From NCBI GenBank assembly GCA_963797635.1, contig CAWCPZ010000004.1:1-64000 (forward strand): a stretch of DNA of 64,000 bases. Direction: 5' to 3'. A program made the position numbers and the translations under genes. Source of the DNA: JAOUEA01 sp963797635. Lineage in GTDB: Bacteria > Actinomycetota > UBA4738 > HRBIN12. The notes below the pieces were generated by a model that saw only the letters and a list, made by a program, of their open reading frames with translations, had not been told where the DNA came from and did not search any database. Of this stretch, positions 27,535 to 38,289 are shown in pieces. Numbering within the stretch: position 1 is the first letter of the stretch; each line of letters starts with the position of its first letter.

Positions 27535-29235
27535 AGCTCGGCTTCCACCTCGTCGGGGAGCCAGAACCATCGGAGGCCGGCGAAGTCCTCACCCGCACCC
27601 TCCACGTCCTCGTCGTCGCTGCGGCCTGATCGATGCCGGCTCCGACAGCAGGGCGCGCGCTTCGTCCAGGTAGTCCGCCAGCCTCGAGTCGGCCTCGTGG
27701 TGGCGATGGCTCTCGAACCGAGGCGTGCCATCGTCGTAGCGGATGTCTCGCAGGCTCATCGGGGGCTCGGGCTGGCCGTCACGGTGATGCCACCGGCCGG
27801 TCACGGCGTCGAAGCGATATCGAGGCAACAGTTTCCACCCCTCCGTGGCCACCAGATCCACGGCATCGACCACGAATCCGAACTCGGCTTCCGTCAAGAA
27901 GTAGTTGAAGTTGACGCGCACCCAGCCGGGCTTGATGCCCTCGCATCCACGCGCGATCTCTCGTTCGAACGCATGTGAGGTGTCCAGGTCGATCCCCAGC
28001 AGCCGGTGCCCGTACGGCCCCGCACACGAGCAGCCGCCGCGCGCCTGGATCCCGAACAGGTCGTTCAGCACCGCCACCACGAAGTTGTGGTGCAGGTACC
28101 GGGCCTCGTGACGCACCACGAACGAGACGATCGAGAGCCGTGGCAGATCGTGGCTGCCCAAGATCTCGATCGAGGGGTTCGACTCCCATCGATGCATGGC
28201 GCGATGCGTGAAGGAGTCCTCGCGCTCTCGGATCGTCTCGACCCCGACCGCCTCCTTCAGTTGGAAGACCAGCCCCGCTCGGATCGACTCGACGATCGCG
28301 GGGGTGCCGCCCTCCTCACGGTGCTCGATGTCCTCGAGGTAGCGATGCTCGGACGGATTCACGTAGGCCACCGTCCCACCACCCGGCACGCTCGGAACCC
28401 GATTGCGGAACATGCTCCGGCGCGCGACCAGGATGCCCGGCGTCCCCGGTCCGCCGACGAACTTGTGCGGCGACAGCACGATCGCATCCAGCGATGCGAG
28501 TTCGTCACCGTCACGAGGCGTCATCTCGATCTGCACGTACGGCGCCGCAGCGGCGTAGTCCCAGCACGAGATCGCCCCGTGACGGTGCAGCAACCTCGAG
28601 ATCTCGGGGACATCACTGAGGATGCCCGTCACGTTCGAGGCGGCCGAGAAGCTCCCGATCTTCATCGGCCTGTCGGCATGTCGTTCCAACGCCTCCTGCA
28701 GAGCGTCGAGATCGATCCGCCCGTCGTGGTCTTCGGGAACCGTGACGAGGTCGGCGATCGATTCGCGCCAGGGCAATTCGTTCGAATGGTGCTCGTACGG
28801 GCCGATGAACACGACCGGCCGTTCGGCCTCAGGGATCCTCGATCGCAGATCGAACCGGTCGTCGAGGCCCGCCGGGATCCGGAGCTCGAGGCAATCGATC
28901 AGGGTGTGCAGCGCCCCGGTCGAGCCCGACCCGCAGAAGAGGACGACGTGCTCGTCCGGATCGGCATGCACGGCCTCGCCGATGATGGCGCGGGCATCCT
29001 CTCGGAACCTGGTGGTCTGCAGTCCCGTGCCGCTCGATTCGGTGTGGGTGTTGGCGTACAACGGCAGGACGGCGTCTCGGATGACGTCCTCGATGAACGA
29101 CAGGGACCGTCCCGAAGCCGTGTAGTCGGCGTACGTGACCCGACGCAGCCCGAAGGGCGTGGCGATCGCTTCGTCCTCGCCGATCACCGACGCGCGGATC
29201 GTCTCGATCAGCCGGGGGTCGGACACGGCTCGCAT
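27528..29235 (-). CDS. Class V aminotransferase (cysteine desulfurase/selenocysteine lyase-like), frame break near C-terminus
   Basis: About 569 residues. PLP lysine in IVLSPHKFVGGPGTPG, TADYTASGRSLS-type N-terminus (YADYTASGRSLSFIE), ANTHTESSGTG, and a Cys-rich RGGCSCAGPYGHRLLG loop with the position of the persulfide cysteine. It is longer than SufS/NifS because of a C-terminal extension. The main frame ends at 27589, but the neighbouring frame after about 27630 gives DDEDVEGAGEDFAGLRWFWL and ends EAELS at 27528, which looks genuine. Whether it desulfurates cysteine or acts on another amino acid is not clear. Confidence 0.82.
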
Positions 29236-29254
29236 GGTACCCCCGAACGCACGA

Positions 29255-29278
29255 AGGACCGGCCCGAAGGCCGGTCCT
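29255..29278 (-). terminator. Strong hairpin downstream of sigma factor gene
   Basis: AGGACCGGCC-CGAA-GGCCGGTCCT: a perfect 10-bp stem with a 4-nt loop, 27 bp past the sigma stop and 20 bp before the next start on the same strand. No T-tract, as is common in high-GC genomes. It separates the two transcription units. Confidence 0.65.
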
Positions 29279-29304
29279 CGCGTGGTGCTTCGGTGGTTCG
29301 GGCC

Positions 29305-30237
29305 TCAGCCCAGGGCCACCGCCGTGATCAGGTTCGAGTCGCGCAGCTTGCGCAGCGCCTCGCGCTCGATCAGGCGAACCCGCTCGCCGGACAGACCCAG
29401 CACCTTGCCGGTCTCGCGCAGGCTGAGCGGCTGGCCGTTCTCCAGGCCGTAGCGAAGCGCCACCACGTGGCGTTCACGCTCGTCCAGCACCCGGTCGACG
29501 GCGCCACCGATCTCCTCGCGGAGCAGGGCGTCCTCCACCTCGTTGAACGCGGCGTCGGAGTCGACCTCCTCGATCAGGTCACCGAGCTCGGTGTCCTCGC
29601 CCACGGGCGACTGCAGGGACAGCGGCTCGCGGCGACCCATCTCGGTGAGGTCGTCGATCTCCTCGACCGTGGTGTCGAGCGCCTTGGCCAGCTCCTCGCG
29701 GCTGGGCTCGCGACCCATCGACTGCGCGAACTGGAACCGCGTGCGGTTGAGCTTGCGCAGCCGGTCGTGGATGTGGACAGGCAGGCGGATCGACCGCGAA
29801 CGGTCCGCGATCGCCCGGGTGATGCCCTGGCGGATCCACCACGTGGCGTACGTGGAGAACTTGAACCCGCGACGCCAGTCGAAGAGCTCGACGGCGCGCA
29901 TCAGCCCGATGTTGCCTTCCTGGATCAGGTCGAGCAGCGGCAGGCCCTGGCCCTGGTACTTGCGGGCCACGGACACCACCAGTCGAAGGTTGGCCATGAT
30001 GAACCGCTGGCGGGCAGCTTCAGCCTCCCGCACCTCGCGGCGCGCCTTGGCGATGCTCTTCTCAGACCGCAGACGGCCGGCGCGGAGGCGCTCTTCGCCC
30101 TCCTTGCCCGCCTCGATCGTCATGGCGAGTTCGACCTCTTCCTCCTTGGTCAGCAGCGGTTCACGCGCTGCCGCCTCGAGGTACAGGCGCAGATCGTCGG
30201 CGTCGTCGGTCCCTAGGGGACGCGCTGGCTCCGGCAC
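29305..30237 (-). CDS. Sigma-70 family RNA polymerase sigma factor (group 1/2)
   Basis: 310 residues. Region 1.2 DDLRLYLEAAAREPLLTKEEE; region 2 LRLVVSVARKYQGQGLPLLD, IQEGNIGLMRAVELFDWRRG and KFSTYATWWIRQGITRAIAD; region 3 RSIRLPVHIHDRLRKLNR; region 4 helix-turn-helix LSLRETGKVLGLSGERVRLI. It is shorter than a housekeeping RpoD because it lacks the acidic region 1.1, so it is probably a SigB/HrdB-like principal or group-2 factor. The leader is about 150 nt, with a promoter candidate at 30391-30420. Confidence 0.93.
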   Translation of the reverse strand: MPEPARPLGTDDADDLRLYLEAAAREPLLTKEEEVELAMTIEAGKEGEERLRAGRLRSEKSIAKARREVREAEAARQRFIMANLRLVVSVARKYQGQGLPLLDLIQEGNIGLMRAVELFDWRRGFKFSTYATWWIRQGITRAIADRSRSIRLPVHIHDRLRKLNRTRFQFAQSMGREPSREELAKALDTTVEEIDDLTEMGRREPLSLQSPVGEDTELGDLIEEVDSDAAFNEVEDALLREEIGGAVDRVLDERERHVVALRYGLENGQPLSLRETGKVLGLSGERVRLIEREALRKLRDSNLITAVALG

Positions 30238-30749
30238 TTCGTATCACTCTCCTCCTCGAGGCCGTCGGTCGCAGGACGGCGACGTCACAGGTCCTCGGGA
30301 ACTCGGGTCCTCTGGTCTCTCTGGTGCTGGTACAAGGGCCGCCCGGGGTCGGGGCGCGCGGAAAAAACGCCTTGGCAGCCGCTCAACTGCATGGTAAGGG
30401 GTCTCCTGCGCGTTTGTAAAGCTCACGACCTGTGAAGGTCTTGTGAAGAGCCTTGTCGAACGGCGGGTTCGTGCAGTGCGAACGGCGAGCGTTCGATCCA
30501 CCTCCGGTCTCCCCAGGTCGATCCTGGCGTGGTTCCTGACGGTTCCAACGTTTCCGGGCCAGGGATGCTTCCCCGGAACCGCTCTTCGTCAAACGTTCGC
30601 CGGGATCTGGTCGGCGGTTCCCACTGCCCGGCAACTGAACACCGTTCAAGAGCCTCGGCCTGCCGCGTCCCGTCACCAGAGGCCAGCATCCAGGCATCGC
30701 GGTTCGCCCAGCGTGTCGCCCGCCACGCTCGAGGATGAAGGAGTAGGGC
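30238..30749. other. 512-bp divergent intergenic region
   Basis: No gene seen. It holds the leader and promoter of the sigma gene (minus) and the leader of the BNR-repeat gene (plus). On the minus strand, GCAG-TTGAGCGG-CTGC at about 30378-30393 is followed by a run of six T near 30362, which could attenuate sigma transcription. No riboswitch recognised. Confidence 0.5.
30391..30420 (-). promoter_or_regulatory. Candidate housekeeping promoter of the sigma factor gene
   Basis: On the minus strand TTTACA (30420-30415), an 18-bp spacer and TACCAT (30396-30391) match the -35 TTGACA and -10 TAnnnT pattern. It would give a leader of about 145 nt. Confidence 0.45.
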
Positions 30750-32185
30750 ATGTCTCGTCGTCTCATCGCCACCCTGGTTGCCGTGCTGGTGGTCCTCAGC
30801 GTCGGCACCGTCGTCGTCGTGGCCTCACGCCACACATCGGCGACCACGCCGAGCTCGGAAGGGACCGAGGTGGAACCGCGAGGAGGCGAGTCCGCTCGGG
30901 AGGAGGCCGAGGAGCAAGCCGAGGAACTCCGCCCCGAAGCCGGGGTCGCCCGGGTGCACAACGTGGCGAGCGCGCCGGCGGCCGGGTGGCAGGCCGAGCA
31001 GGTGTGGAGCACCACCGCCAACGATTGGGAACCGGCGATCGCCGCGGACCCCGTGGGCAACTGGGTCTACCAGGCCACCACGCGCTACGGCGGCCCCAAG
31101 GCGTGCCAGCAGTGCCCGGACCCCGCGATCATCGTTCGGAGCTCGAGCGACGGCGGCGTCACCTGGGGCCCGGACCGGTACATCTGCTCGTGCAAGAACG
31201 TCAAAGCGCAGAACGACCCGCAGCTGGCCGTCTCGACGAACGGCACCGTCTACGCGGCCTGGCTGAACGACTACAACCCCGGGGTCGTGTTCTCCAAGTC
31301 GCTCGACCACGGGGTGACGTGGAGCACGCCGCTGAGCGTGCGAGGGCAAGGGCCTGTCCTTCAGCGACAAGCCCATCCTGGCGATCTCGCCCAGCGGCCA
31401 GGACGTCTACATCGCCTGGAACGCGAGCGACTCCTACATGAGCGTCTCGCACAACGGCGGCACATCGTTCAACGCGCGGGTCAAGACCAACACCGACTCG
31501 CTGTACTGGTTCGCCGAGGGCGGCGTCGTCGCGCCGAACGGGAACGTGTATTTCAGCGAGAGCGCCGAGAACCAGAGCGCGACCGGCCAGGTGAAGCTCG
31601 CCGTGATCCGTTCGACGAACGGCGGCACGAACTGGACCACCACCTTCGTCGACACCAGCGAGCAGCAGCCTCCCTGCAACGTTCCTTCGTGCTCACCGGA
31701 CTTCTTCGCGTCGCAGGCGGGGATCGGGGTGGACACCGCCGGCAAGCTGATGGTGGCGTACACGCTGAACACCACGGCGGCGGCGCCCAAGGACCTCTAC
31801 GTCAAGACGTCCACGGACGGCGGGCGTCACCTGGAGCGCTCGGACCGAGATCGGCCAGAACACCGGGGACGCCGGCTTCCCCGTGATCGAAGCCGGACCG
31901 CCGCGAACGACTTCCGGGTGGCCTGGCAGGACAACCGCAACGGCGCGACGGCCTACAACACGTGGTACCGGCGGACCACCGACGGCGGCGGGACCTGGAG
32001 CACGCAGGTGCGGCTGTCCGATGCCACCAGCGGCGCCCCCTACAAGACCGCGGCCGGGTACGCGTTCCCGTACGGCGACTACTTCGACATCGACGTCACG
32101 CCCGTCGGGGACCAACGTGGTGATCTGGAGCGAGGGCGTGAACTACATCGGACCGGGAGGATCCTGGTTCACGCGAGGCGCCTGA
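30750..32185 (+). CDS. Secreted BNR-repeat (sialidase-fold) protein, several frame breaks
   Basis: About 478 residues when joined. N-terminal anchor/signal RRLIATLVAVLVVLSVGTVVVV, an acidic linker rich in Glu, then a beta-propeller with repeated S-x-D-x-G-x-x-W type BNR/Asp-box motifs: SSSDGGVTWGPD, SHNGGTSFN, STNGGTNWTT, TTDGGGTWSTQ. Frame changes are needed near 31345, 31828, 31900 and 32105; the end frame reads WSEGVNYIGPGGSWFTRGA. Asp-box propellers include sialidases but also non-enzymatic surface proteins, and I see no sialidase Arg triad. Four breaks in one gene make a true pseudogene possible. Confidence 0.7.
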
Positions 32186-32222
32186 GCCACGCGGGGCGTG
32201 TGGCACCGGTAGCCTGACCGGC

Positions 32223-33114
32223 GTGACGATCACGCTGCCCGAGCGACAGAGCGTGGACCTGGACGGCCCCGTCTCGTTCCTGGAATGGGATGGACCGTCC
32301 ACCGACCACGTTCGTGCTGGTCCACGGGCTGGGCGGTTCGAGCCTCAACTGGTCGCAGGTGGGTCCGGGCCTGTCGGGCCTGGGCCGGGTCCTCGCGCTG
32401 GATCTCCCCGGGTTCGGGCGCTCGCCCAGGGCCGGCCGCGGGTCCGGACTGATGGACCAGCGACGGGCGCTGTCACGATTCATCGAACAGCAGGCGACCG
32501 GGACGGTGATCCTGGGCGGGAACTCCATGGGTGGGGCGACCGCGATGCTGCAAGCGGCGGTGGAACCGGACTCGGTCGGCGGTCTGGTGCTGACGGGGTC
32601 GGTCTATCCGTGGGCCCGAGGCGGATGGCCGCACCCGCTGGTCATCACCGGCTTCGCCGCCTATGACATCCCCGCGGTGGGCGACCGTGTGGTGGAGGCG
32701 CGCCTGCGGCACCTGAGCGCCGAGCGGCTCGTGCGCATGGGCTACCGCATGTGCACCGCCGATCCGTCGACGATCCCACCCGAGGTCACCGAGGCCAGCG
32801 TGGCGCTCATCGAGGAACGAGCGAAGGATCCCGACGTGGGGCCGGCCTTCCTGGACGCCTGGCGATCGATGCGTCGCCTGGGCAAGCGGCCCGACATCGC
32901 GAAGCGGGCGATGGATGCCATCGCGTGCCCGGTCCTCGTGATGCACGGGCGCCGGGACCGGCTCGTGCCGGTCGCGTTCGCCGAGGCCGCCTTGCGCACG
33001 CATCCGGCATGGCGCGGCCGGATCTTCCCCGACCTGGGCCACCTGCCGCAGATGGAGGCGCCCGGACGCTGGCTCGCCGAGGTGGCCGACTGGTACGCGG
33101 AGGCCCTGGACTAG
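32223..33114 (+). CDS. Alpha/beta hydrolase, one frame break
   Basis: About 297 residues. Nucleophile elbow GGNSMGGATAML (Ser), oxyanion strand FVLVHGLGGSSLNW, Asp region VLVMHGRRDRLVPV and the catalytic His in FPDLGHLPQMEAP. The N-terminus from the GTG at 32223 (ITLPERQSVDLDGPVSFLEWDG) joins the rest after one extra base near 32298. Soluble; no signal. Convergent with the WS/DGAT gene (4-bp overlap), so a lipid ester substrate is possible but unproven. Confidence 0.85.
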
Positions 33115-34527
33115 CGGAGCCGCGGCGAGCGGCGGCGAGGCGTGACCGAGGCGGCCGCCTTCTCGAGTTCGTCGATCGAGGTCTCGATGCCGCGGGCCAG
33201 GACGTCGATGTCCGGCGTGGAATCCCAGTCCCCCGTCAGGCCGAACGCCATCGTGCCGGCGAGGCTGGTGCAGGCGATCGACAGGCCGCACTTCTCTCCG
33301 AGCGGCATCGCGGGGTAGCTGGCCACCAGCGGTGCGCCCGCCAGGTACAGCGGGGTCTGCGGCGCCGGGACGTTGGACACCACCAGGTTGAACCATCGAC
33401 CACGGGACACGAGCCGCGCCGCCATCGCATGCAGCGCGGGCGGTGAGTACGCGCCCAGTCCGATGATCGAGTCGGCGCTCACCGCCATCGTCGATTCCTT
33501 GAGCTGGTTCGTGAACGAGCGGACCCGCCGCATGCGCGTCCGGGGACTCATCGCGCCGACCGGCACGTCGACGAACGCGGGAGCCACCCGGTTGCCGACA
33601 TCGCCTTGCTCGGCCTTGGAGCGCACCGACACCGGCACCATCACGCGAAGCGTTCGGCCCTTGGTGGGTTCACCGCGTGCATCGAGGAGTTCGTGCAGAC
33701 CTCCCGCGACGGCGCTGAGCACGACGTCGTTGATCGTGCCGCCCAGCACGTTCTTGACCTCGCGGAGCCGTTCGAACGGGGTCTCGGCGATCGCGAACCG
33801 GCGAGCGGGCCCGATCTCGGTGTCGAAGGGTCCGGCGGGCGGCGAGCCCATGCCGATCACGTCGCGAACACCCGCCCAGGTCTGGACGACATCGGCGAGG
33901 GTCCGCTGGGGGGCGCCCACCGCTTGCCCGATCGCTTCGAGCGGGTGCAACACCATGTCCTGCACGGCGTCGCGAACCAGGTCCTGGCGACTGGGAGGGT
34001 GCTCGGGGATCCACGGCGTCTTGGGCGGGGTGCCCAGGCCGGTGTCGGGCGACAGGTCGAACAGGGCCGACGCGATCAGCATGCCCGAGATGCCGTCGGC
34101 GAGCGCATGGTGCATCTTCAGCAGCACGGCCGTGCGCTGGTGCGCGAGGCCTTCGAACACGTAGAGCTCCCACAAGGGCTTGGCCGGGTCGAGGGGACGA
34201 GACAGCACGCGTCCCACCGCTCGTTCCAGCTGGAAGCGGCCCCCCGGGCGACGGGATCGCCGAGCGACGCAGATGGAAATCGAGGTCGAAATGATCGTCG
34301 TCGACCCACAGCGGCCGCGCGAAATCACCCGGCACACGGAGCACCCGCTGTCGCAGGCGGGGCGCGAGGTGCAGTCGCGCTTCGACGACGCGCTGCACGT
34401 CGTCGTAGGACAGCGGACCGTCCGGGCGAGGGTCGAGCATGGAGATGCCCGCGACGTGCATGTGCATCGACGGACGCTCCAGGTACAGGAAGCTGGCGTC
34501 GAGGCTGGAGAGGCGTTCGGGCGGCAT
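33111..34527 (-). CDS. Wax ester synthase/diacylglycerol acyltransferase (WS/DGAT), one frame break
   Basis: About 471 residues. Starts MPPERLSSLDASFLYLERPS, standard for the family; the catalytic HHxxxDG motif is MHHALADGISG. The C-terminal half has NDVVLSAVAGGLHELLDARG and the PLYLAGA region. The frame changes near 34245, between AIPSPGG and RFQLERAVGRVL, with one extra base. WS/DGAT proteins make triacylglycerol or wax esters from acyl-CoA at the membrane and are widespread in lipid-storing actinobacteria. Confidence 0.9.
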
Positions 34528-34586
34528 GTCATCGAGCGTACCGCCGCGGGCTTGCCGGAGGCGAGGGGGTGCTAGGGTGCGGCGCG

Positions 34587-36509
34587 ATGCCACACCGTCG
34601 CCACATCGCCCTCGTGTTCGCCGGGGCGCTGGCGGCTCTGGCGTTGTCGCCGCCGGCCGCCCACGCCGAGGACTACGGCGCCACCGTCCACGCGATCGAC
34701 AACGTCTTCGGACCCGCGGTCGTCCGCGTCGAACCCGGCCAGTCCGTCGAGTGGACGATGGACGGGCGCAGCGACCACACGGTGGAGGCCGACGACGGTT
34801 CCTGGTCCTCGGGCAACCTCGTGCCCGGCGCCGAGTTCTCGAAGACGTTCGATGAGCCGGGCGTCTACCCGTACTTCTGCCGCTATCACGGCGATCCCGG
34901 GGTGGGGATGGCCGGCACCGTCCTGGTGGGCGACGTATCGCTGCCCGGCGCCGCCGATGGGGTGGGCCCCGGCCGCGAGCCGGTACCGACCGGGTTCGCC
35001 GACACCGTGCGAGTGCCCAAGGACGCACCGACGATCCAGGCGGGCGTGGACGAGGCGGAGCCGGGAGGCCTGGTGCTGATCGCCCCGGGTGTCTACGAGG
35101 AATCGGTGACCGTGACGACGCCCTTCGTGACGATCCGCGGCATGGATCGCAACGACACGATCATCGACGGCGGGTTCGAACGGGCGATCGGCATCCACGT
35201 GATCGAGGCCGATGGCGTGACGATCGAGAACCTCACGTCACGCAACAACCTGTTGAACGGGTTCCAGTGGACGAGCGTGCACGGCTACCGCGGCTCCTAC
35301 CTCACCGCGGTCAACAACGGGGACTACGGCGTCTTCGCCTACGACTCGGATTGGGGGCAGTTCGACCATTCGTACGCGAGCGGGTCGCCGGATTCGGGGT
35401 TCTACATCGGGCAGTGCAACCCGTGCCATGCGGTGATCACCGACGTGCTGGCCGAGCACAACGCGCTCGGGTTCAGCGGGACGAACGCCAGCGGCGACCT
35501 CGCGATCGTGAACAGCGAGTGGCGGTTCAACATGGCCGGCATCGTGCCCAACACGCTGGACTCCGAGCGGCTCGCCCCGCAGCAGGATGCGCTGATCGCC
35601 GGGAACTTCGTGCACGACAACAACTCGACCACCGCGGATTCGAAGGACCTGGAGTACCCGACGTTCGGGACCGGGATCCTCATCGCGGGCGGCCTGAACA
35701 ACCAGGTGGTGGGCAACCTCGTGGAGAACCACGAGAGCTACGGGATCGCCGTGCTCCCGAACCTCGACGACACCCTGTGGGTGACCGGCGGCAACGAGGT
35801 GCGCGAGAACCTGGTGACGGGCTCGGGCCGGGCCGACCTGGCGTTGGGCGCGCCGGCCGCCGGCGGTGACTGTTACAGCGGGAACGCGTTCCACAGCAGC
35901 GCGCCGCCCGCGATCGAGTTGCTGCGGGGATGCGGCTCGTTCGGGGCACGGATGCCCGGCGGCGACCCCGCGCCCACGGTGAACCTGGGGACCCGCTTCC
36001 TGGACGCCTTGGACGGCGAGTTCCCGCACGGGGACTGGCGCTCCCAGCCCGCCCCACCGGACCAACCCACGATGGAGAACCCCGCGACGGCGCCGCAGAT
36101 CCCCGCGGTGGCGGAGGCGGCGGTCCCGGAGCCGTACCGTATCCGCCGCGTGGGACAGATCGACGGTGTGCTGATCACCGTCGGGAAGGAGATGACCGTG
36201 TTCGGGATCCCGCTCGCCACGTCGTGGTGGAGCCTGTTGATCGGCCTCTACGGCTACGCGCTGCCCGGGTTCCTGTATGCGGCATGGCTCACGATCGCGC
36301 TCTGGGATCTGATCCGACAGGAATCCGTGCCGATCAGCTCGCGTGCCCGATGGATGGCCGTCGTGATCCTCGTGCCGTTCCTCGGGCCGCTCATCTATTT
36401 CGCGTTCGGACGCTCCCCGATCCCGAAGCAGCTCCGCCTGATGCTGACCGTGGGCGGCGCGGTCGGCGTGCTGATCGTCGCGGTGGTTGCAGCGCTCCTC
36501 GGCGGCTAG
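34587..36509 (+). CDS. Cupredoxin - right-handed beta-helix - PLDc_N membrane fusion protein
   Basis: 640 residues from the ATG at 34587. Signal peptide to about residue 28 (AAHAED). Residues 30-120: plastocyanin-like copper domain with ligands in SDHTVEA and YFCRYHGDPGVGM (His, Cys, His, Met). Residues 140-480: parallel beta-helix/NosD-like repeats (APTIQAGVDEAEPGGLVLIA, GIHVIEADGVTIENL, HAVITDVLAEHNALGFSG). Residues about 550-640: three hydrophobic segments with LIYFAFGRSPIPKQ, the phospholipase-D-nuclease N-terminal (PLDc_N) helix pair. It should sit in the membrane with copper and sugar-binding-type domains outside. Role unknown. Confidence 0.85.
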   Translation: MPHRRHIALVFAGALAALALSPPAAHAEDYGATVHAIDNVFGPAVVRVEPGQSVEWTMDGRSDHTVEADDGSWSSGNLVPGAEFSKTFDEPGVYPYFCRYHGDPGVGMAGTVLVGDVSLPGAADGVGPGREPVPTGFADTVRVPKDAPTIQAGVDEAEPGGLVLIAPGVYEESVTVTTPFVTIRGMDRNDTIIDGGFERAIGIHVIEADGVTIENLTSRNNLLNGFQWTSVHGYRGSYLTAVNNGDYGVFAYDSDWGQFDHSYASGSPDSGFYIGQCNPCHAVITDVLAEHNALGFSGTNASGDLAIVNSEWRFNMAGIVPNTLDSERLAPQQDALIAGNFVHDNNSTTADSKDLEYPTFGTGILIAGGLNNQVVGNLVENHESYGIAVLPNLDDTLWVTGGNEVRENLVTGSGRADLALGAPAAGGDCYSGNAFHSSAPPAIELLRGCGSFGARMPGGDPAPTVNLGTRFLDALDGEFPHGDWRSQPAPPDQPTMENPATAPQIPAVAEAAVPEPYRIRRVGQIDGVLITVGKEMTVFGIPLATSWWSLLIGLYGYALPGFLYAAWLTIALWDLIRQESVPISSRARWMAVVILVPFLGPLIYFAFGRSPIPKQLRLMLTVGGAVGVLIVAVVAALLGG

Positions 36510-37241
36510 GCGCCGGCGTCCTCGAGTTGGATGCGCATGCGCTTGTTGGCTTTGCCCTTGGACTCGGTCTTCACCACTCGCACGCGGCCGACCTCGGCGG
36601 TCGAACGCACATGGGTGCCGCCGTCGGCCTGCTTGTCGATGCCCTCGATGTCGATCACGCGGATCGGGTCGACCGACTCCGGGATCAGCGAGACCTTCGT
36701 GCGGATCAGGTCGGGGTCGTTGAGGGCCTCGGCGCGCGGCAGGAAGCTGACGTGCACCGGCACGTCCTCGGCGAGCCGCCGGTTGAGCTGCTCCTCGATC
36801 TGCTGGCCGAGTTCCTGGCTCATGCTGTCGAGTTCGAAGTCCATGCGCGCCGAACCCTGGTCGTCCATGTTGCCGCCGGTGACCCGTGCGCCGTGATCGG
36901 TGAAGATGATGCCGCTCAGCGCGTGGAGCGCCGTGTGGGTGCGCATCAACATGTGCCGGCGATCCCAATCGATCTCGGCGGTCGACGGCCGTTCCCACCG
37001 GAGGCGCGGTCGCGCCGTCGGCGAGCACGTGGGTGATCTCGCCGGTCTCCCGCGACTTGACGGTGTCGGCGACGGTCGCTTCACCACCGTCCCATCGGAG
37101 CACCCCGGTATCGCCGGGCTGACCACCGCCCCGGGCGTAGAACACGGTGCGGTCCAGGGTGACACCGTCGTCGCCCACGGCGGTGACGGTGGCATCACAG
37201 GTGGTGAGGTACGCGTCGCGTGAGCACAGGTCGTCGGTCAT
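36506..37241 (-). CDS. alaX: Alanyl-tRNA editing protein AlaX, one frame break
   Basis: About 245 residues. It hydrolyses mischarged Ser- or Gly-tRNA(Ala). N-terminal beta-barrel segment VFYARGGGQPGDTGVLRW, editing motif MRTHTALHALSG (HxxxH zinc ligands) and QADGGTHVRSTAEVG, where the last His is present but the usual Cys before GGTH is Asp. The frame breaks near 37005 (one extra base) between THVLADGATAPPVGTAV and TAEIDWDRRH. The alternative, that the N-terminal part belongs to another protein, is unlikely. Confidence 0.87.
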
Positions 37242-37287
37242 GGTTCGACGCTACCGCAAGCATCCCGGTGGGTGCCGAGCCCAGACG

Positions 37288-38133
37288 CTAGACGTTCGGC
37301 TCGGCGGTCGTGGTCGTGCGGATCAGGCTCGCGATCACGGCGCCGCCCAGGATCAAGGTGCCGCCGACGAGCACCGGCAGCGTGACGGGTTCGCTGAGGA
37401 ACACGGCCGCGAGCACCGCGACCGTCAGCGGCTCCATGACGCCGATGATGGCGTTGCGCACCGCGCCGACGCGCTGGAGCCCCGCCAGCATCGCCGCGAA
37501 CGCTCCCGCGGAGAACACCGCCATGCCGGCGAGGCGCCACCACGACCCCGCCGCCGGCACGACGACCGCGTTGAAGGCCACGGCGTACGTGAGGTTCGCC
37601 ACGGCGGCGCCGATGCCGAGCCACGTGGCCGCCGTGAGCGGATCGGTCGTCTTCACCGTTCGGTCGGTCGCGATGAGATACGCGGAGTAGGCCAGGGACG
37701 TGCAGAGCGCCAGCACGATCCCGATCGTCTCGATGTCGGCACCGCCGCCGCCCAGCACCACCATGGCGCTGCCCGCGAGCGCGAGGCCGAGCGCCGCGAA
37801 CAACCCCCGGGGCGGCGCCTTCCGGTCCAGGGCCATCGTCGCGAGCATCACCCACACCGGATAGGTGTAGAAGAGCAAGGTGATCGCGGCGGCGCTCCCA
37901 TGGTTCAGCGCGGTGAAGTAGAACGCCGACTCCGAGCCGTAGCCGATCGTGCCGGCGATCGCGAGCGGCAGGCGTTCTCCCTTGGCGGGGATCAAGGGGC
38001 GGCGGGTCGCCATCACCAGCAGCATCAGCAGCACCGACTGGCCCGCGAACCGGATCGCGAGGAACACGAACGGCAGGCGGCCGGCCTGCACCTGCTTGCC
38101 GAAGATCACCACCACCGCGAACAGGACGGCCAT
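37288..38133 (-). CDS. EamA/DMT family transporter
   Basis: 281 residues with about ten hydrophobic helices in two EamA halves (first ending near VLGGGGADIETIG, second with VGAVRNAIIGVMEPLTVAVL, the conserved Glu-Pro of the family). The first helix starts abruptly (ALMAVLFAVVVIFGKQ), so a short N-terminus upstream may be missing because of a further frame error near 38140. Exports small metabolites; substrate not predictable. Confidence 0.85.
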   Translation of the reverse strand: MAVLFAVVVIFGKQVQAGRLPFVFLAIRFAGQSVLLMLLVMATRRPLIPAKGERLPLAIAGTIGYGSESAFYFTALNHGSAAAITLLFYTYPVWVMLATMALDRKAPPRGLFAALGLALAGSAMVVLGGGGADIETIGIVLALCTSLAYSAYLIATDRTVKTTDPLTAATWLGIGAAVANLTYAVAFNAVVVPAAGSWWRLAGMAVFSAGAFAAMLAGLQRVGAVRNAIIGVMEPLTVAVLAAVFLSEPVTLPVLVGGTLILGGAVIASLIRTTTTAEPNV

Positions 38134-38289
38134 CAGCGCGCAGAGCCCTGACGCCGATCAACTCACCCCGGCGGTCGGTCGCTCGACGGTCGACGATCGG
38201 GGCCCCGGTCACCGCTGCATCCTGTTCATGCGTTGCGCCATGGAGGTCCTTGGGTTCGGGCGGGAACAGAGCGTACGATTCCGGCGGAC

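Noticed and set aside
30750..32185. Calling the BNR-repeat protein a sialidase
   Set aside because: Asp-box motifs are present, but the Arg triad and catalytic Tyr/Glu of sialidases cannot be placed.
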